A stretch of DNA of 64,000 bases from contig NZ_JAJVKW010000009.1 in assembly GCF_024198255.1 (NCBI RefSeq), positions 1 through 64,000 on the forward strand. Reading direction: 5' to 3'. Shown piece after piece: positions 6,944 to 16,619 of this stretch (the stretch's first letter is position 1; every line of letters starts with the position of its first letter). A program made the position numbers and the translations under genes. A model generated the notes under the pieces. The model was not told the DNA's origin. It saw only the letters and a program-made list of their open reading frames with translations, and ran no database searches. Origin of the DNA: Myxococcus guangdongensis. GTDB lineage: Bacteria; Myxococcota; Myxococcia; Myxococcales; Myxococcaceae.

Positions 6944-9343
6944 TCAGTACACCACCACCGAGCCGTAGACGCTGGTGCCGCTCGTGTAGGCCACCAGCGC
7001 GCCGCCGTTCGACGGGAGCGCCGCGACGGCTGGCACGGAGCCCGGTCCGATAGTCCTGGCGTCCGTGGGCTGAATCACCGTGGCCCCCACGAGCATCCGG
7101 TCCAACTGGATGTTGCCCGTCCCTCGCTGCGTGACGATGTAGCCGTTGCCGAGCGCGTCCGCGTCAATCGAACGCACGGGGCCGGGCGGGACGTCATTGG
7201 GGAGCCCCGTCACCTGGGTGCTCGTGCCCGGCGCGGACACCGGGATGACGTCCACGTTGTCGTCCCCGAAGGTGCCCGTGACGTAGATGAAGCCGTTGGA
7301 GCCCGTCCAGTCCGAGAAGAACGCCTGTCCCGGCGGAGAACTCTGCGGACCGAAGCTCGTCCCCTGGTCACTGCTCCGACGGATGCGGAACAACGGGTCG
7401 TCGCTCACCGAGAAGACATCTCCGCTGATCTTGTCCACGAGGACGTCGAAGTAGGCATTGCTCTGGTCCACGTCCGTCACGCTGAAGTCGCCCGCGCCAC
7501 GCGCGAAGTTGCGCAGGACGCGCACCCCCGCGCCACCTCGCGAGACGGAGATGTAGAGCGCGTCGCCCCTGGAATCCAGGCTGACGGTGGGGTTGCTCGC
7601 GTTGCTGAGCGTTCGCGGCGCCTCCCAGTTGGCTCCCGCGTCCACGGTCCGCGTGAACAGCAGCGAACCCGCGCTCGTGACCGCGACGTAGGCAATCCCC
7701 GTGGGGCCACCCTCGATGGCGACCTCCGCCGCGTTCGTGATGCCCATCGGCGTGGGCCCCACCCAGGTGAAGCCGCGGTCCGCGCTCACGCTGACATGGA
7801 CCGAGCCCCCGCAGAGCATGACCACATAGAAGCGCCCCAGCGCATCCACCGCGGCCTTGCGGCCCGTGTTCGAATTGGCCGTGGTGCAGTTCAACGTCCC
7901 GCTGATGAGCGTGGGCGGGATGTTCGAGAAGGCATCCAACTGGCACTCGGCATCACAGCCATCCCCCGGCGTCGTGCCGCCATCATCGCACTGCTCTCCC
8001 GCCGCGCTGTCGACCAGGCCGTCACCACACACCTCCACGCCCTGGCAGTCCGCTCGACACCCGTCTCCGGCGACGCGGTTGCCGTCGTCACACACCTCAC
8101 CGGAGTCGACGAAGCCGTCACCACAGACCGGCGGCCCTCGGACGGTGAGGCTGACCGTGGCCGTGTTCGAGGGCAGCGCGCCATCGTTGGCCGTGAAGGT
8201 GAACGAGTCCGCCCCCTGGAAGTCCGCGTTCGGCGTGTAGAGCAACTGGGCGCCCGTCCCGGACAGGGTTCCGTTCGCGGGCGGCGCCGTCACCGTGAAG
8301 CCAACCACATCTCCGTCCACGTCCGTCGCCACCAATGTGATCGGCGTCGATGTGTTGTGGTTCACCGTCACCGTCGCGGAGGCCGCCACGGGCGCGTCGT
8401 TGACCGGCGTCACCGTGACGGTGACGGTGGCGGTGGCCTGCTTCCTGCCATCGGAGACGGTGACCTGGAAGGTGTCGGTCCCGTTGAAGTTCGCGTTCGG
8501 CGTGTACGTCACCGACGCCCCCGTGCCCGTGAGCGCGCCATGGGCGGGCAGGGTGAACGTGTAGGTCAGCGTGTCGCCGTCCGGGTCCGCCGCGGGGATG
8601 GTGATGTTCACCGCGGTGTCCTCGGCGGTGATCGTCTGGACCGCCTCGACGGTGGGCGCCCGGTTGTTGTCGCAGACGCTCGGCTGTCCCGTGCAGGTGT
8701 AGCCCGGCTCCACCTCGCAGACGCTGTTGCAGCCGTCTCCCGAGCGCTGATTGCCGTCGTCACAGAGTTCGGGCCCGCCCAGCACCCCGTCTCCACAGAT
8801 GACTCGCAGGGAGGTCTCCACCGCGTCCACCAGATACACGGCGAGCGCCCCCCTCAGCCGTACGTAGCGATAGGGCACGTTCCCTGGGTACATCGCCACC
8901 GCGATGTGCGTCCCCAGGCCCAACTCGACCAGTTGCAAGGGGCTGGAGCCGACGAACGTCCCGTCTGCCTTCAAGAAGTCCACCTGCGCCACCAGCGCCA
9001 GCGACAGGCCCTGGTAATAGACGCGCAAATCCCCGGTGCCTTCCTCGCCCTGACCCAAATCCAGCACCAGCGCCGCGTTGAGCAGTCCCAGAAGGGCCGC
9101 CGTCCTCCCGTCTGGAGCTCCGAGCGCCGCGCTCGCGTTGAGCACCGCCGCGTTGGTTCCGGGGGCCACCGCGTCCGCATAGGGGTCCCACGCCAGCGCG
9201 GCTCGGAGTCGCTCACTCGCCACGTCGCCCTCACGAGCGGGGCGGTCCGACTCCTCCTGCGGGGCGCCACCGCACGCCCCCAGCGCCAGGACCAGCGGCA
9301 CGGACAGAATCCAGGACGACAGAACACCAGGACGACCAATCAT
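6944..9343 (-). CDS. Large lipoprotein with DUF4215, Ig-like and BNR-like regions
   Basis: 799 residues. The start at 9343 has GGGGGAGA upstream, and the lipobox ALGAC is near residue 24. Order seen: a helical/beta N-terminal region to about 180; a myxobacterial cysteine-rich DUF4215 unit ([16 protein letters not shown]); two cadherin/Big_9-like beta repeats ([40 protein letters not shown]) over about 230-420; two more DUF4215 units ([34 protein letters not shown]); and a 300-residue C-terminal part resembling sialidase/BNR beta-propeller blades ([33 protein letters not shown]). By composition it is a surface adhesion or carbohydrate-binding protein. No catalytic sialidase residues can be confirmed. 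Confidence 0.75.
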   Translation of the reverse strand: MIGRPGVLSSWILSVPLVLALGACGGAPQEESDRPAREGDVASERLRAALAWDPYADAVAPGTNAAVLNASAALGAPDGRTAALLGLLNAALVLDLGQGEEGTGDLRVYYQGLSLALVAQVDFLKADGTFVGSSPLQLVELGLGTHIAVAMYPGNVPYRYVRLRGALAVYLVDAVETSLRVICGDGVLGGPELCDDGNQRSGDGCNSVCEVEPGYTCTGQPSVCDNNRAPTVEAVQTITAEDTAVNITIPAADPDGDTLTYTFTLPAHGALTGTGASVTYTPNANFNGTDTFQVTVSDGRKQATATVTVTVTPVNDAPVAASATVTVNHNTSTPITLVATDVDGDVVGFTVTAPPANGTLSGTGAQLLYTPNADFQGADSFTFTANDGALPSNTATVSLTVRGPPVCGDGFVDSGEVCDDGNRVAGDGCRADCQGVEVCGDGLVDSAAGEQCDDGGTTPGDGCDAECQLDAFSNIPPTLISGTLNCTTANSNTGRKAAVDALGRFYVVMLCGGSVHVSVSADRGFTWVGPTPMGITNAAEVAIEGGPTGIAYVAVTSAGSLLFTRTVDAGANWEAPRTLSNASNPTVSLDSRGDALYISVSRGGAGVRVLRNFARGAGDFSVTDVDQSNAYFDVLVDKISGDVFSVSDDPLFRIRRSSDQGTSFGPQSSPPGQAFFSDWTGSNGFIYVTGTFGDDNVDVIPVSAPGTSTQVTGLPNDVPPGPVRSIDADALGNGYIVTQRGTGNIQLDRMLVGATVIQPTDARTIGPGSVPAVAALPSNGGALVAYTSGTSVYGSVVVY

Positions 9344-9531
9344 CGAGTGTCTCCCCCCGAGGAGCTGGATGAAGCCCGGAATGGACTGTTCCCCCTCATG
9401 GATTGAACGGCACCACTCCTGGCGCCCGACAGCTCGCAACGCAATCCACAGTTCGACAACGTCCATTGCGCATCAATCGACAGGCCCTGGAGGCCGTGGA
9501 TATGACAGGATGCGTCGAGGTTTCGTCGCTC

Positions 9532-10236
9532 TCAGGAGTTGGTGATGATGATGGGCCGGAACCTATAGTCGGGCCGAACGACGAGTGGGTCGTTGCTCAG
9601 CGTGATGTTCGTCCGATATTGCAGCCCTGCCTCGATGAGCGGAAGCGTGAGCCTCATGGTCAGCTTCACCGGGTCCTGGACCTGTGGGCAGAAGTCATCG
9701 AAGTATGTGGCATTCCTGCCCGTCAACTCCCACGACAGCGTTCTCTTGTCGGCCGAGAGGATGATGCTGTTCCAGAACTGCAGCATTCGCGCTGAGAGCA
9801 CATTCCCGTCCGTGACGTCACAGCCAGCGCCTACGTTGGTGAGTGCCAGTCTGATGAACCCCGCATCGGGTCGCGGGATGCCGCGGCTCAGGTCATCACG
9901 GAGTTGGGTGATGTAGCTGTCATCGAAGACATGGCTGCTGAGGATGGAGATCGAACCCTTGAGTGGAATGCTGACCGCGCCAGTATTCCCGGTCAGTCGA
10001 TAATCGCAGTTCGCGACGGAAGGTTGGTTCACGCAGACCGAGATGAGGTTGTCACCGAATTCCACATCGCGTGGCGCCACGACGACTGGCGAGCCCATGA
10101 GCGGGGCGGCGAGAACGAGCTCTCCAGGGGCGCCATCCTGCTCGGAGCCTCGGGCCTCCGGCGCGCCTTCCACGAGGAGACCCAGAATCGTTCCCGCTAT
10201 CGCACCGCTCATCCCCAGACGACGTCGCGTTCGCAT
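9532..10236 (-). CDS. Secreted protein of unknown function
   Basis: 234 residues. The start at 10236 has AGGAGGG nine bases upstream; the region further upstream in the same frame looks non-coding. MRTRRRLGMSGAIAGTILGLLVEGAPEARG is an export signal with an Arg-rich head. The mature protein is beta-rich with about five Cys (SVCVNQPSVANCDYRL, GAGCDVTDGN, FDDFCPQVQDP) and has no family I recognise. It is likely periplasmic or secreted. Confidence 0.65.
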   Translation of the reverse strand: MRTRRRLGMSGAIAGTILGLLVEGAPEARGSEQDGAPGELVLAAPLMGSPVVVAPRDVEFGDNLISVCVNQPSVANCDYRLTGNTGAVSIPLKGSISILSSHVFDDSYITQLRDDLSRGIPRPDAGFIRLALTNVGAGCDVTDGNVLSARMLQFWNSIILSADKRTLSWELTGRNATYFDDFCPQVQDPVKLTMRLTLPLIEAGLQYRTNITLSNDPLVVRPDYRFRPIIITNS

Positions 10237-10530
10237 CAAGGTGGACCCTCCTGGCTTGAAGACGCCACCCGGAGGAAAACCATGCAGAGATTTCGTGTTC
10301 CGCACCTGGCGAAATCTTGCCGCCTGGCTGCCTTGATGCCCTCGTGTGGATGATGCCGGCACGGCCCGGGGCTGACGCGTCAAACCCTGCCTTTGACATG
10401 TCAATGCGTGTCGCCTGGGCTCCCGTCGCACGCTGGCCCGCTGGGGCCTTGCTTCTTCGTCATCGCTGGGTGTGGGGCTTGCAGTGCGGACTCCCGCCCG
10501 ATTTCCACGGGCTTCGACCGGAGATGACCG

Positions 10531-10911
10531 ATGATGCCTCGCGGAGTCTTGACGTGCCTCGCGCTGGGGAGCTGTCTGCTGATGTCTGGCGCGGAGGCCC
10601 AGACGCCTTCCTCCCAGGTTCCCACGAACGCGTGTTACCTGTGGAAGGGACGTGGGGGGAGTCCCACGCAAAGCTACATGGCGACCTACGCGAGCTGCCG
10701 GCCCTGGAATCGCAACCACGGGTGGAGCTTCATCCGGACGGCGAATGGGGTGGACTACCATCGCGGGACCTTCGAGGGGGCCGCGGCCACTCCTTCGATC
10801 TGGGCCGTCTACGCGGACTTCGGCTCCGCGGTCCTCACCTCCCGGGCGGACTACGACGCCTTCATCGCCAACACCCGGCTGGGCGGCTCCTGCGCGGAGT
10901 GCCTTCAGTAA
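10531..10911 (+). CDS. Small secreted protein of unknown function
   Basis: 126 residues, ATG at 10531 with GGAG about eight bases upstream. Residues 1-23 are a clear signal peptide (LTCLALGSCLLMSGAEAQ). The mature part is aromatic-rich and Cys-containing (NACYLWKGRG, YASCRPWNRNHGWSFIRT, GGSCAECLQ), with the last Cys pair almost at the end. No domain is recognised. It is divergent from the 9532-10236 gene across 294 bases in which I see no gene. Confidence 0.65.
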   Translation: MMPRGVLTCLALGSCLLMSGAEAQTPSSQVPTNACYLWKGRGGSPTQSYMATYASCRPWNRNHGWSFIRTANGVDYHRGTFEGAAATPSIWAVYADFGSAVLTSRADYDAFIANTRLGGSCAECLQ

Positions 10912-11007
10912 CAGCAGGGGCCCCGGTGTCGGCTGGGGCCACCCCGAACGACAACCTTCGAGATGGGGTGCTCGGGCTCCTCGCGCCTCATCTGGACAGG
11001 CTGTCCG

Positions 11008-12765
11008 TCACCGCAGCGGTGTCTCCAGGAAGGCGGGCCGGAAGTCGGTGATCTGTCCGCCGCCCACGAGGAAGCGGCTTCCCGCGGCGGGGCGGTCGTC
11101 ATCGAGCACGTACCCGAAGTCGAGCCGGAACGGGATGATGTTGAACTGGGGGACCAGCACCCGCACGCCCAGGCCCACGGAGTGCACCATGCTCGGCTTG
11201 CGCTCGAATGCGCTCCCCGCGTCGTAGAAGAGCACGCCGCCCAGATGCAGCGTTCGGATGATGAGCGGTGCGGTGCGGTACTCCACGTTGACGAGCAGCA
11301 GGCGCCTCCCCGCGTAGGCATCCACCTTCGCGCCTCGCAGGCCGTTTCCACCACCGAGCAGCACCACCCGCTCGACCAGGTCGTCGATGTTCACGTCCAC
11401 GAGGCCCCGCGCGACGAAGCGCCCCCCCAGGACGCGCGGCGAGACCTGGTGCAGCTCCGCGGCCCAGCGCCGATGGGTCCAACCCGCGCGGTCGTCGAAC
11501 TGCCGCCGGAGCGACGCGGCCGCCGCCACCGTGGTGAGCGCGTCTCCCACGCGGACCCGATAGCGCGCGCTCAGCCCTCCTTCCGTGAAGTGCGCGCCGG
11601 AGGGGATGGCCGGAGGCGCGTAGCGCAGGGTGAGTGACACGGAGTGGCCGACCTGGAAGTCCTCGGAGAGCGAATACGTCTCCACGTCGCGCAGCACCTC
11701 GTACCGCGCACTCCAGGCTCGCAGCGTCGCCGTGGTGTAGCCCGCGTCCTCCGAGCGCGGCAGGTAGTGCCGCTCGAACCAGGCGCGCTGTCCCGCGTCG
11801 AGCGGGGCCGCCACCGGGGGCGCATAGGCCTTGCGGTACGCGCCCACGCCTCCGCCAAGCTCCCACCTGGATTCCTCGCCCCAGGCGCGCACGTAGAGCA
11901 CGCTGCCGGTCATCTCGCGCGTGTTGAAGACGTAGGGCACCGGCTCCCCATCGGGATACGGCAGTCGCCAGACGTCCGCCCCCCGGAAGGTGCGCGAGGT
12001 CTCCACGTTCCACGCCACCTGCGCCGTGAGACTCCAGGGCGTGGACAGCGAATACAGGGGCCGGCTGAGCGTGACGCCGCCCCGGGAGCCCTCGGCCCTG
12101 CCGCTCTCTCGGCCGATGATGACCGCCGCGGACTCCGTCAGCGTCCACCGGCTGCCGAGCACCTGCTTGTCCACGTAGCTCTGGCCGACCGACCAGGTGT
12201 CCAGGTTCAGGATGTAATCGAGCGCCACCTTCTTCGCGAGGCCGAGGAAGTTGTCTTCGGTGACCTGGAGCCGCAGGTACTGCAACAGCGAGCCGACCGC
12301 CGAGAAGTCGTTGTTGAGCCGCAGCGACCACACGTCCTTGGTGATGACGAGCAGCGACACGGTGTCCGGCCTGGTGCCTCGCACGGGCGCCACCCGCACC
12401 GCGGAGAAGATGCCCAGGCGCCGCAGGTTGCGCGCCGTCTCCTCCGCGAGGACCGTCTGATAGGGCTGTCCGGGCGTCAGCAACACCTCACGCCGGACCA
12501 CCTCCTCGCGTGTGCGCGCGTGCGCCAGGTTGAGGAAGTTCGGATAGGGGTCGCTCTTGGCGACGACGTCCTCGCGGGCCACCCAGACCTGCTCGAGCGT
12601 CTTGCCCTCCGGCTGCGCCTCGCGCGTCAGGCCCTGGCTCTCGAGGCCCCACTGGACGAGTACGTCCTCGTAGCTCTCCTGCGCGGGCTCTTGCGGTGTC
12701 GAGGACAATGAAGCGACGAGAAGACCCAGCCACGGGAAGGACACACGCCCATCCTGGTCCGTCAC
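11008..12765 (-). CDS. Omp85/BamA-TamA-type outer-membrane beta-barrel protein
   Basis: 585 residues, GTG start at 12765. A short signal-like segment (FPWLGLLVASLSS) is followed by a POTRA-like region at about 85-140 (VVRREVLLTPGQPYQTVL, ARNLRRLGIFSAVRVAPVRG), the typical beta-alpha-alpha-beta-beta outline. The rest is alternating beta-strands to a C-terminus with GNGLRGAKVDAYAG, VEYRTAP, LHLGGVLFYDAGSAF and PFRLDFGYVLDD, which match the bacterial surface antigen (Omp85) barrel, including a G-LRG element. Only one POTRA is evident, so it is shorter than BamA (about 800 residues). It is probably a transporter or patatin-type-partner barrel rather than the essential BamA. Confidence 0.75.
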   Translation of the reverse strand: MTDQDGRVSFPWLGLLVASLSSTPQEPAQESYEDVLVQWGLESQGLTREAQPEGKTLEQVWVAREDVVAKSDPYPNFLNLAHARTREEVVRREVLLTPGQPYQTVLAEETARNLRRLGIFSAVRVAPVRGTRPDTVSLLVITKDVWSLRLNNDFSAVGSLLQYLRLQVTEDNFLGLAKKVALDYILNLDTWSVGQSYVDKQVLGSRWTLTESAAVIIGRESGRAEGSRGGVTLSRPLYSLSTPWSLTAQVAWNVETSRTFRGADVWRLPYPDGEPVPYVFNTREMTGSVLYVRAWGEESRWELGGGVGAYRKAYAPPVAAPLDAGQRAWFERHYLPRSEDAGYTTATLRAWSARYEVLRDVETYSLSEDFQVGHSVSLTLRYAPPAIPSGAHFTEGGLSARYRVRVGDALTTVAAAASLRRQFDDRAGWTHRRWAAELHQVSPRVLGGRFVARGLVDVNIDDLVERVVLLGGGNGLRGAKVDAYAGRRLLLVNVEYRTAPLIIRTLHLGGVLFYDAGSAFERKPSMVHSVGLGVRVLVPQFNIIPFRLDFGYVLDDDRPAAGSRFLVGGGQITDFRPAFLETPLR

Positions 12766-13211
12766 CCTTGCATCGCGATGTCACAAGCAGACGACATCAC
12801 GGCACGACTCCTGTCGATGGCGTCTTTGCTGTTCTCGCCGCTGCGCCTCTCCCCGAGCCTCGCGCTCGCGTCCATCGAGAGCCCCGTTGCCGTCGACGAG
12901 CCCCTCCGCGCCTGGCCCCGAGCGCCTCGCCTCAGGCCTCAGAGCCGTCCTCCGAGTCAGGGGTGCTCGAGGTGCTGCACACGAGTGCCCGTATCGCGGT
13001 GGAACTCGGCGCCATGTCATTGACCGCCGTGGAGGTATCTCATGCGGCCAACAGCGCTGCGCCAGTCCCGTCGGACGTCCAGGTGCAGCCGTTGGGGGAG
13101 GGCTGCACACGCAGCCCGCACCTGAGGAACGGCTCCCTCGGGACTCCCATTTGATCTGGTCTTTCCCGGCTCGCCCATGGCATCGTGGACGGTCCCACGT
13201 GGAGGTGCCAG
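12766..13211. other. Divergent intergenic region
   Basis: 446 bases between the Omp85-type gene and the DUF1592 gene, which are transcribed away from each other. It should contain both promoters. I see no supported gene, RNA or strong repeat. GGAGG at 13201-13205 is the ribosome-binding site of the DUF1592 gene. Confidence 0.5.
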
Positions 13212-14963
13212 GTGAAACGACTTCGACTCGCACGCACCCTCGTCATGGTCGCGGCGACCTTGCTGAGTGCTTGCAAGGGTGACGTAACCCTGCCGCCCTC
13301 CCAGCCGCCGCCCCCCGGTGAGCCCCCGCCGCCGCTGGTGCCCGAGGAGCTGCCCTTGCGGCGGCTGTCCGCCGTCCAATTCCAGAACACGGTGCGCGAC
13401 GTGCTCACCCGCGCGCTCGGCGCCCCGGAGGCGGACGCGGTGCTGCAGGACGGCGCGGTGGCGTCGCAGCTCCAGAGCTACCCACGGGACCTGCGAGTCT
13501 CCATCCCCGGCGAGTCCCACGGCGGCTTCTTCCGCATGGACCAGGGCGTGCAGCAGGGGCACATCGACATCGCGTACTCGCTCGGTCTGCGCGTCGGCGA
13601 GCTGCTCGGGAGCAACACGTCGCGGCGAGGGCTGCTGCTGGGCTCCTGCGCCACGGATGCCAGCGCGGCCAATGACGAGGCCTGCCTGGTCGACTTCATC
13701 TCCCGCTTCGGGCGCCTGGCCCTGCGGAGGCCCCTGGACGCGGACGACGTGGCCTTCTACCGCGAGGCCGTGAGCGAGCCTCCTGTCTCGCCCCTCGCCG
13801 TGCAGAAGGTGGTGGCGCTGCTGCTGACGGCGCCCGAGTTCCTCTACTTCGTCGAGCACGGCCAGTCCGACGCGGCCGGCACCGTGACGCGGCTGACGGC
13901 GCACGAGCTGGCCGCGCGGCTGTCGTATCACTTCTGGCAGACCCTCCCGGACGAACTGCTCACCGAGGCCGCGGACTCGGGGGCCCTGCTCACCGACGCC
14001 GGCTATCGCCAGCAGGTCGAGCGCCTCATGGGGGACGCACGCGCCCACCAGGCCCTGGGCGAGTTCTTCAGCCAGTGGTTCCGCCTGGACGACCTCGAGG
14101 AGTTCGACAGGCGCGTGGGAGACCCCATCTTCGACGCGTTTCGCGGTGACTTCACCCCGACGCGCGACACCCGCGAGCGCATCAACGGCGAAGTGGCCGA
14201 CCTCGTCGCCTGGCTGGTCTCTCACGAAGGCACGCTGCAGGACGTGCTCACCGACCGGCATGCCTTCGCCCGCAGCGCCGACCTGGCGGCGCTCTACGGC
14301 GTGCCGAGATGGGATGGCACCTCGCAGCCTCCCACCTTCTCCGAGCCCCAGCGCTCCGGCCTGCTGACGCGCATCGCCTTCCTCGCCACCGGCTCCGCCA
14401 ACACCCGCCCCATCATCAAGGGCTACCGCATCCGCAACGCGCTCCTGTGCGGGAGCATCCCCCCACCGCCCGCCGACGCCATGATGACGCGGGTGGAGCT
14501 GTCGCCCGAGCTCACCACCCGCGAGGTCGTGGAGCGCCTGACCGAGACGCAGGGGTCCTGCCCCTCATGCCACCGCACCCGCCTCAATCCCCTGGGGTTC
14601 GTCACCGAGAACTTCGATGCGCTGGGCCGCTTCCGCTCCACGCAGCGCCTCTTCGACAACACGGGCCAACAAGTGGGCGAACGACCGGTGCGCACCGACA
14701 CGGTGCCCGCCGTGGTTCCGGGCGACACGCGCTCGGTGTCCTCGGCGGCGGAGGTCACCCAGCTCATCCTCGACAGCGGCCAGTACGAGGAGTGCTTCGC
14801 TCGACAGTACTTCCGCTACACCTTCGCCCGGCCCGAGAACGACGCCTCCGACGAGCCCGTCCTGGAGGCCTTGCGCACGGCGGCCAGGAGCCGTCAGTCG
14901 CTGCGCACCGTGCTGGCCTCCGTCGCGCTGCGCCCCGAGTTCCAGCGGAAGGACTTCCGATGA
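13212..14963 (+). CDS. DUF1592-family lipoprotein with a CxxCH haem-binding motif
   Basis: 583 residues. The GTG start at 13212 has GGAGG six bases upstream. The signal ends in a lipobox (LLSAC), followed by a Pro-rich linker (PPSQPPPPGEPPPP). The body matches the DUF1587/1595/1592/1588/1585 series known from planctomycetes and myxobacteria: LRRLSAVQFQNTVRDVL at the start, FGRLALRRPLDADDVAFY, HELAARLSYHFWQTLPDELL, and a C-terminal SCPSCH (Cys450, Cys453, His454) with NPLGFVTENFDALGRFR. CxxCH indicates covalent haem c attachment by family knowledge. The protein overlaps the downstream DUF1552 gene by ATGA, so the two are translationally coupled. It is probably a periplasmic redox protein; its substrate is unknown. 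Confidence 0.85.
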   Translation: MKRLRLARTLVMVAATLLSACKGDVTLPPSQPPPPGEPPPPLVPEELPLRRLSAVQFQNTVRDVLTRALGAPEADAVLQDGAVASQLQSYPRDLRVSIPGESHGGFFRMDQGVQQGHIDIAYSLGLRVGELLGSNTSRRGLLLGSCATDASAANDEACLVDFISRFGRLALRRPLDADDVAFYREAVSEPPVSPLAVQKVVALLLTAPEFLYFVEHGQSDAAGTVTRLTAHELAARLSYHFWQTLPDELLTEAADSGALLTDAGYRQQVERLMGDARAHQALGEFFSQWFRLDDLEEFDRRVGDPIFDAFRGDFTPTRDTRERINGEVADLVAWLVSHEGTLQDVLTDRHAFARSADLAALYGVPRWDGTSQPPTFSEPQRSGLLTRIAFLATGSANTRPIIKGYRIRNALLCGSIPPPPADAMMTRVELSPELTTREVVERLTETQGSCPSCHRTRLNPLGFVTENFDALGRFRSTQRLFDNTGQQVGERPVRTDTVPAVVPGDTRSVSSAAEVTQLILDSGQYEECFARQYFRYTFARPENDASDEPVLEALRTAARSRQSLRTVLASVALRPEFQRKDFR

Positions 14964-16492
14964 GCACGCCCATCTCGCGCCGAACGATTCTCCGCCTGGG
15001 CGGGACGGGGCTCGTCCTTCCCTTCCTCCCCAGCCTCCTGCCCGCGACGGCCCGCGCCCAGTCCGCGCCGTCCCACAAGTGCTTCGTCATGCTGCGCACG
15101 GAGCACGGCGGCATCCTCCAGCGGGACATGTTCCCCGCGGACGCCACGCTGACGGAGTCCTTGTCCTACGCGGGCCATCCCGTGCGCCGGGGCGCGCTGA
15201 GTGCCACCGTGACGGGAGGCGAGGCGCGGGTGTCGCCCGTGCTGCGCGCTCCGTCGAGCGAGCTCACCGCGTCGATGGTGAGCAAGCTGTGGGTGCTCAA
15301 CGGCCTGGACATCCCGTTCTACATCGGCCACCACCGGGGCGGGACGCTCGGCAACTTCTCCGCGAGCGACCAGGCGCCGGACGTCGTGAAGCAGGAGGGC
15401 ATCCGGCAGACCGTCGACCAGATCATGGCCTGGTCTCCGTCCTTCTACGGAAACGCGGCGGGCGTGCGCGAGCGCGTCATCATCCAGGGGTCGCTCTCCT
15501 ACGCGCACTCGGACCCTCGGCTGCGGCAGGGACCGGTGGAGCGGGTGGGGGACACCGTGAATGGCTCCAACCAGGACCTCTTCGACCGCCTGTTCGCGGA
15601 TGTCACCGGAGGCCAGCCGCTCATGAGCGGCGCGGTGCTGGAGAACTACCGACGCCTGCGCAATGGGAACCGGCGCCTGTCGTCCGCGGACCGCCGCCGG
15701 CTGGATGACCACATGGAGCGGCTGGCCGAACTGGACCGCAAGCTGTCCACGGTGGCGCGCTGTCAGACTCCCACGCGCCCAGCGACGTCGACCGGGCAGT
15801 ACACCCAGCAGCCGTCGTACGGACGCGACCCGGAGGCGCAGTCCCTGTCGCACGAACTCTGGAACGACGTGTACACGCTGGCGCTGTCGTGTGGCGTGTC
15901 GCGCATCGTGGTGGCCGGCGCGACGGAGACCTTCAGCACCTACGCGGGCGACTGGCACCAGGAGATTGCCCACCAGGCTGCGAGCAGCGAGCCGGCGTAC
16001 AGCACACTGCTCGCGGCGCACCACCTCTTCTTCCGCCGCGTCTTCCTGGACCTGGCGAGCAAGCTGGAGGCGGTGGACATGGGCGACGGCACCCGGCTGC
16101 TGGACCACACCCTGCTGGCCTGGGGACAGGAGTCAGGCAACTACACCCACGACCACACCAGCGCGCCGATTGTCGCCTTCGGCGGCGCGGAGGGCTTCTT
16201 CCGCACGGGGCAGTACTGCGACTACCGGAACCTGGACAAGAAGACCGGGATGGGCCCCGCCGGCGAGCCCCGCTGGTTCGGCCTGCTGTGGCACCAGTGG
16301 CTGGGCACGGTGCTGCAATCCATGGGCATCCCTCGCTCCGAGTGGGAGGACACTTCGCGGTGCCCGGGCTACCCCGACTACAAATACGACGACATCCCGG
16401 GTTGGGCCGGGCCCGAGAACTCCACGGGCCCCGTGTATCCCAGCTCCGTCTGGAGCGCCGCGGGCGAGGTGTTGCCCTTCCTGCGTGCGTGA
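14960..16492 (+). CDS. DUF1552-family Tat-exported protein
   Basis: 510 residues, starting in an ATGA overlap with the DUF1592 gene. The N-terminus SRRTILRLGGTGLVLPFL, cleaving after TARA, is a twin-arginine signal, suggesting export in folded form. The body shows DUF1552 features (LWVLNGLDIPF, HHRGG near the start, GDWHQEIAHQ, LLDHTLLAWGQESG followed by NYTHDHTSAPIVAFGGA), a family related to DUF1501 and alkaline-phosphatase-like folds. These two families are nearly always encoded together. No function has been settled for the pair as far as I know. The spacing of the conserved His residues is consistent with a metal site, which is inference. Confidence 0.85.
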   Translation: MSTPISRRTILRLGGTGLVLPFLPSLLPATARAQSAPSHKCFVMLRTEHGGILQRDMFPADATLTESLSYAGHPVRRGALSATVTGGEARVSPVLRAPSSELTASMVSKLWVLNGLDIPFYIGHHRGGTLGNFSASDQAPDVVKQEGIRQTVDQIMAWSPSFYGNAAGVRERVIIQGSLSYAHSDPRLRQGPVERVGDTVNGSNQDLFDRLFADVTGGQPLMSGAVLENYRRLRNGNRRLSSADRRRLDDHMERLAELDRKLSTVARCQTPTRPATSTGQYTQQPSYGRDPEAQSLSHELWNDVYTLALSCGVSRIVVAGATETFSTYAGDWHQEIAHQAASSEPAYSTLLAAHHLFFRRVFLDLASKLEAVDMGDGTRLLDHTLLAWGQESGNYTHDHTSAPIVAFGGAEGFFRTGQYCDYRNLDKKTGMGPAGEPRWFGLLWHQWLGTVLQSMGIPRSEWEDTSRCPGYPDYKYDDIPGWAGPENSTGPVYPSSVWSAAGEVLPFLRA

Positions 16493-16619
16493 GCCTTCGC
16501 CCGGCGATGGCGTTCCGAGCACGAATTCATTCGGAGCGCCGCCGTGGCTCGGGTCTATCCTCCCTGAGGGAGGCGGACGACCGTAGAGGGCTACGGTGGT
16601 GTCCTCCGGAGGAGCGTTC

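Noticed and set aside
6392-9406. 1004-codon plus-strand open frame opposite the DUF4215 and small lipoprotein genes
   Set aside because: Arg/His/Asp-rich antisense frame of high-G+C genes, no ribosome-binding site and no domain; the minus-strand genes have signal peptides and known domains.
12696-13154. 152-codon plus-strand frame in the gap before the DUF1592 gene
   Set aside because: Starts inside the antisense of the Omp85-type gene, has shadow-like composition and no start signal.
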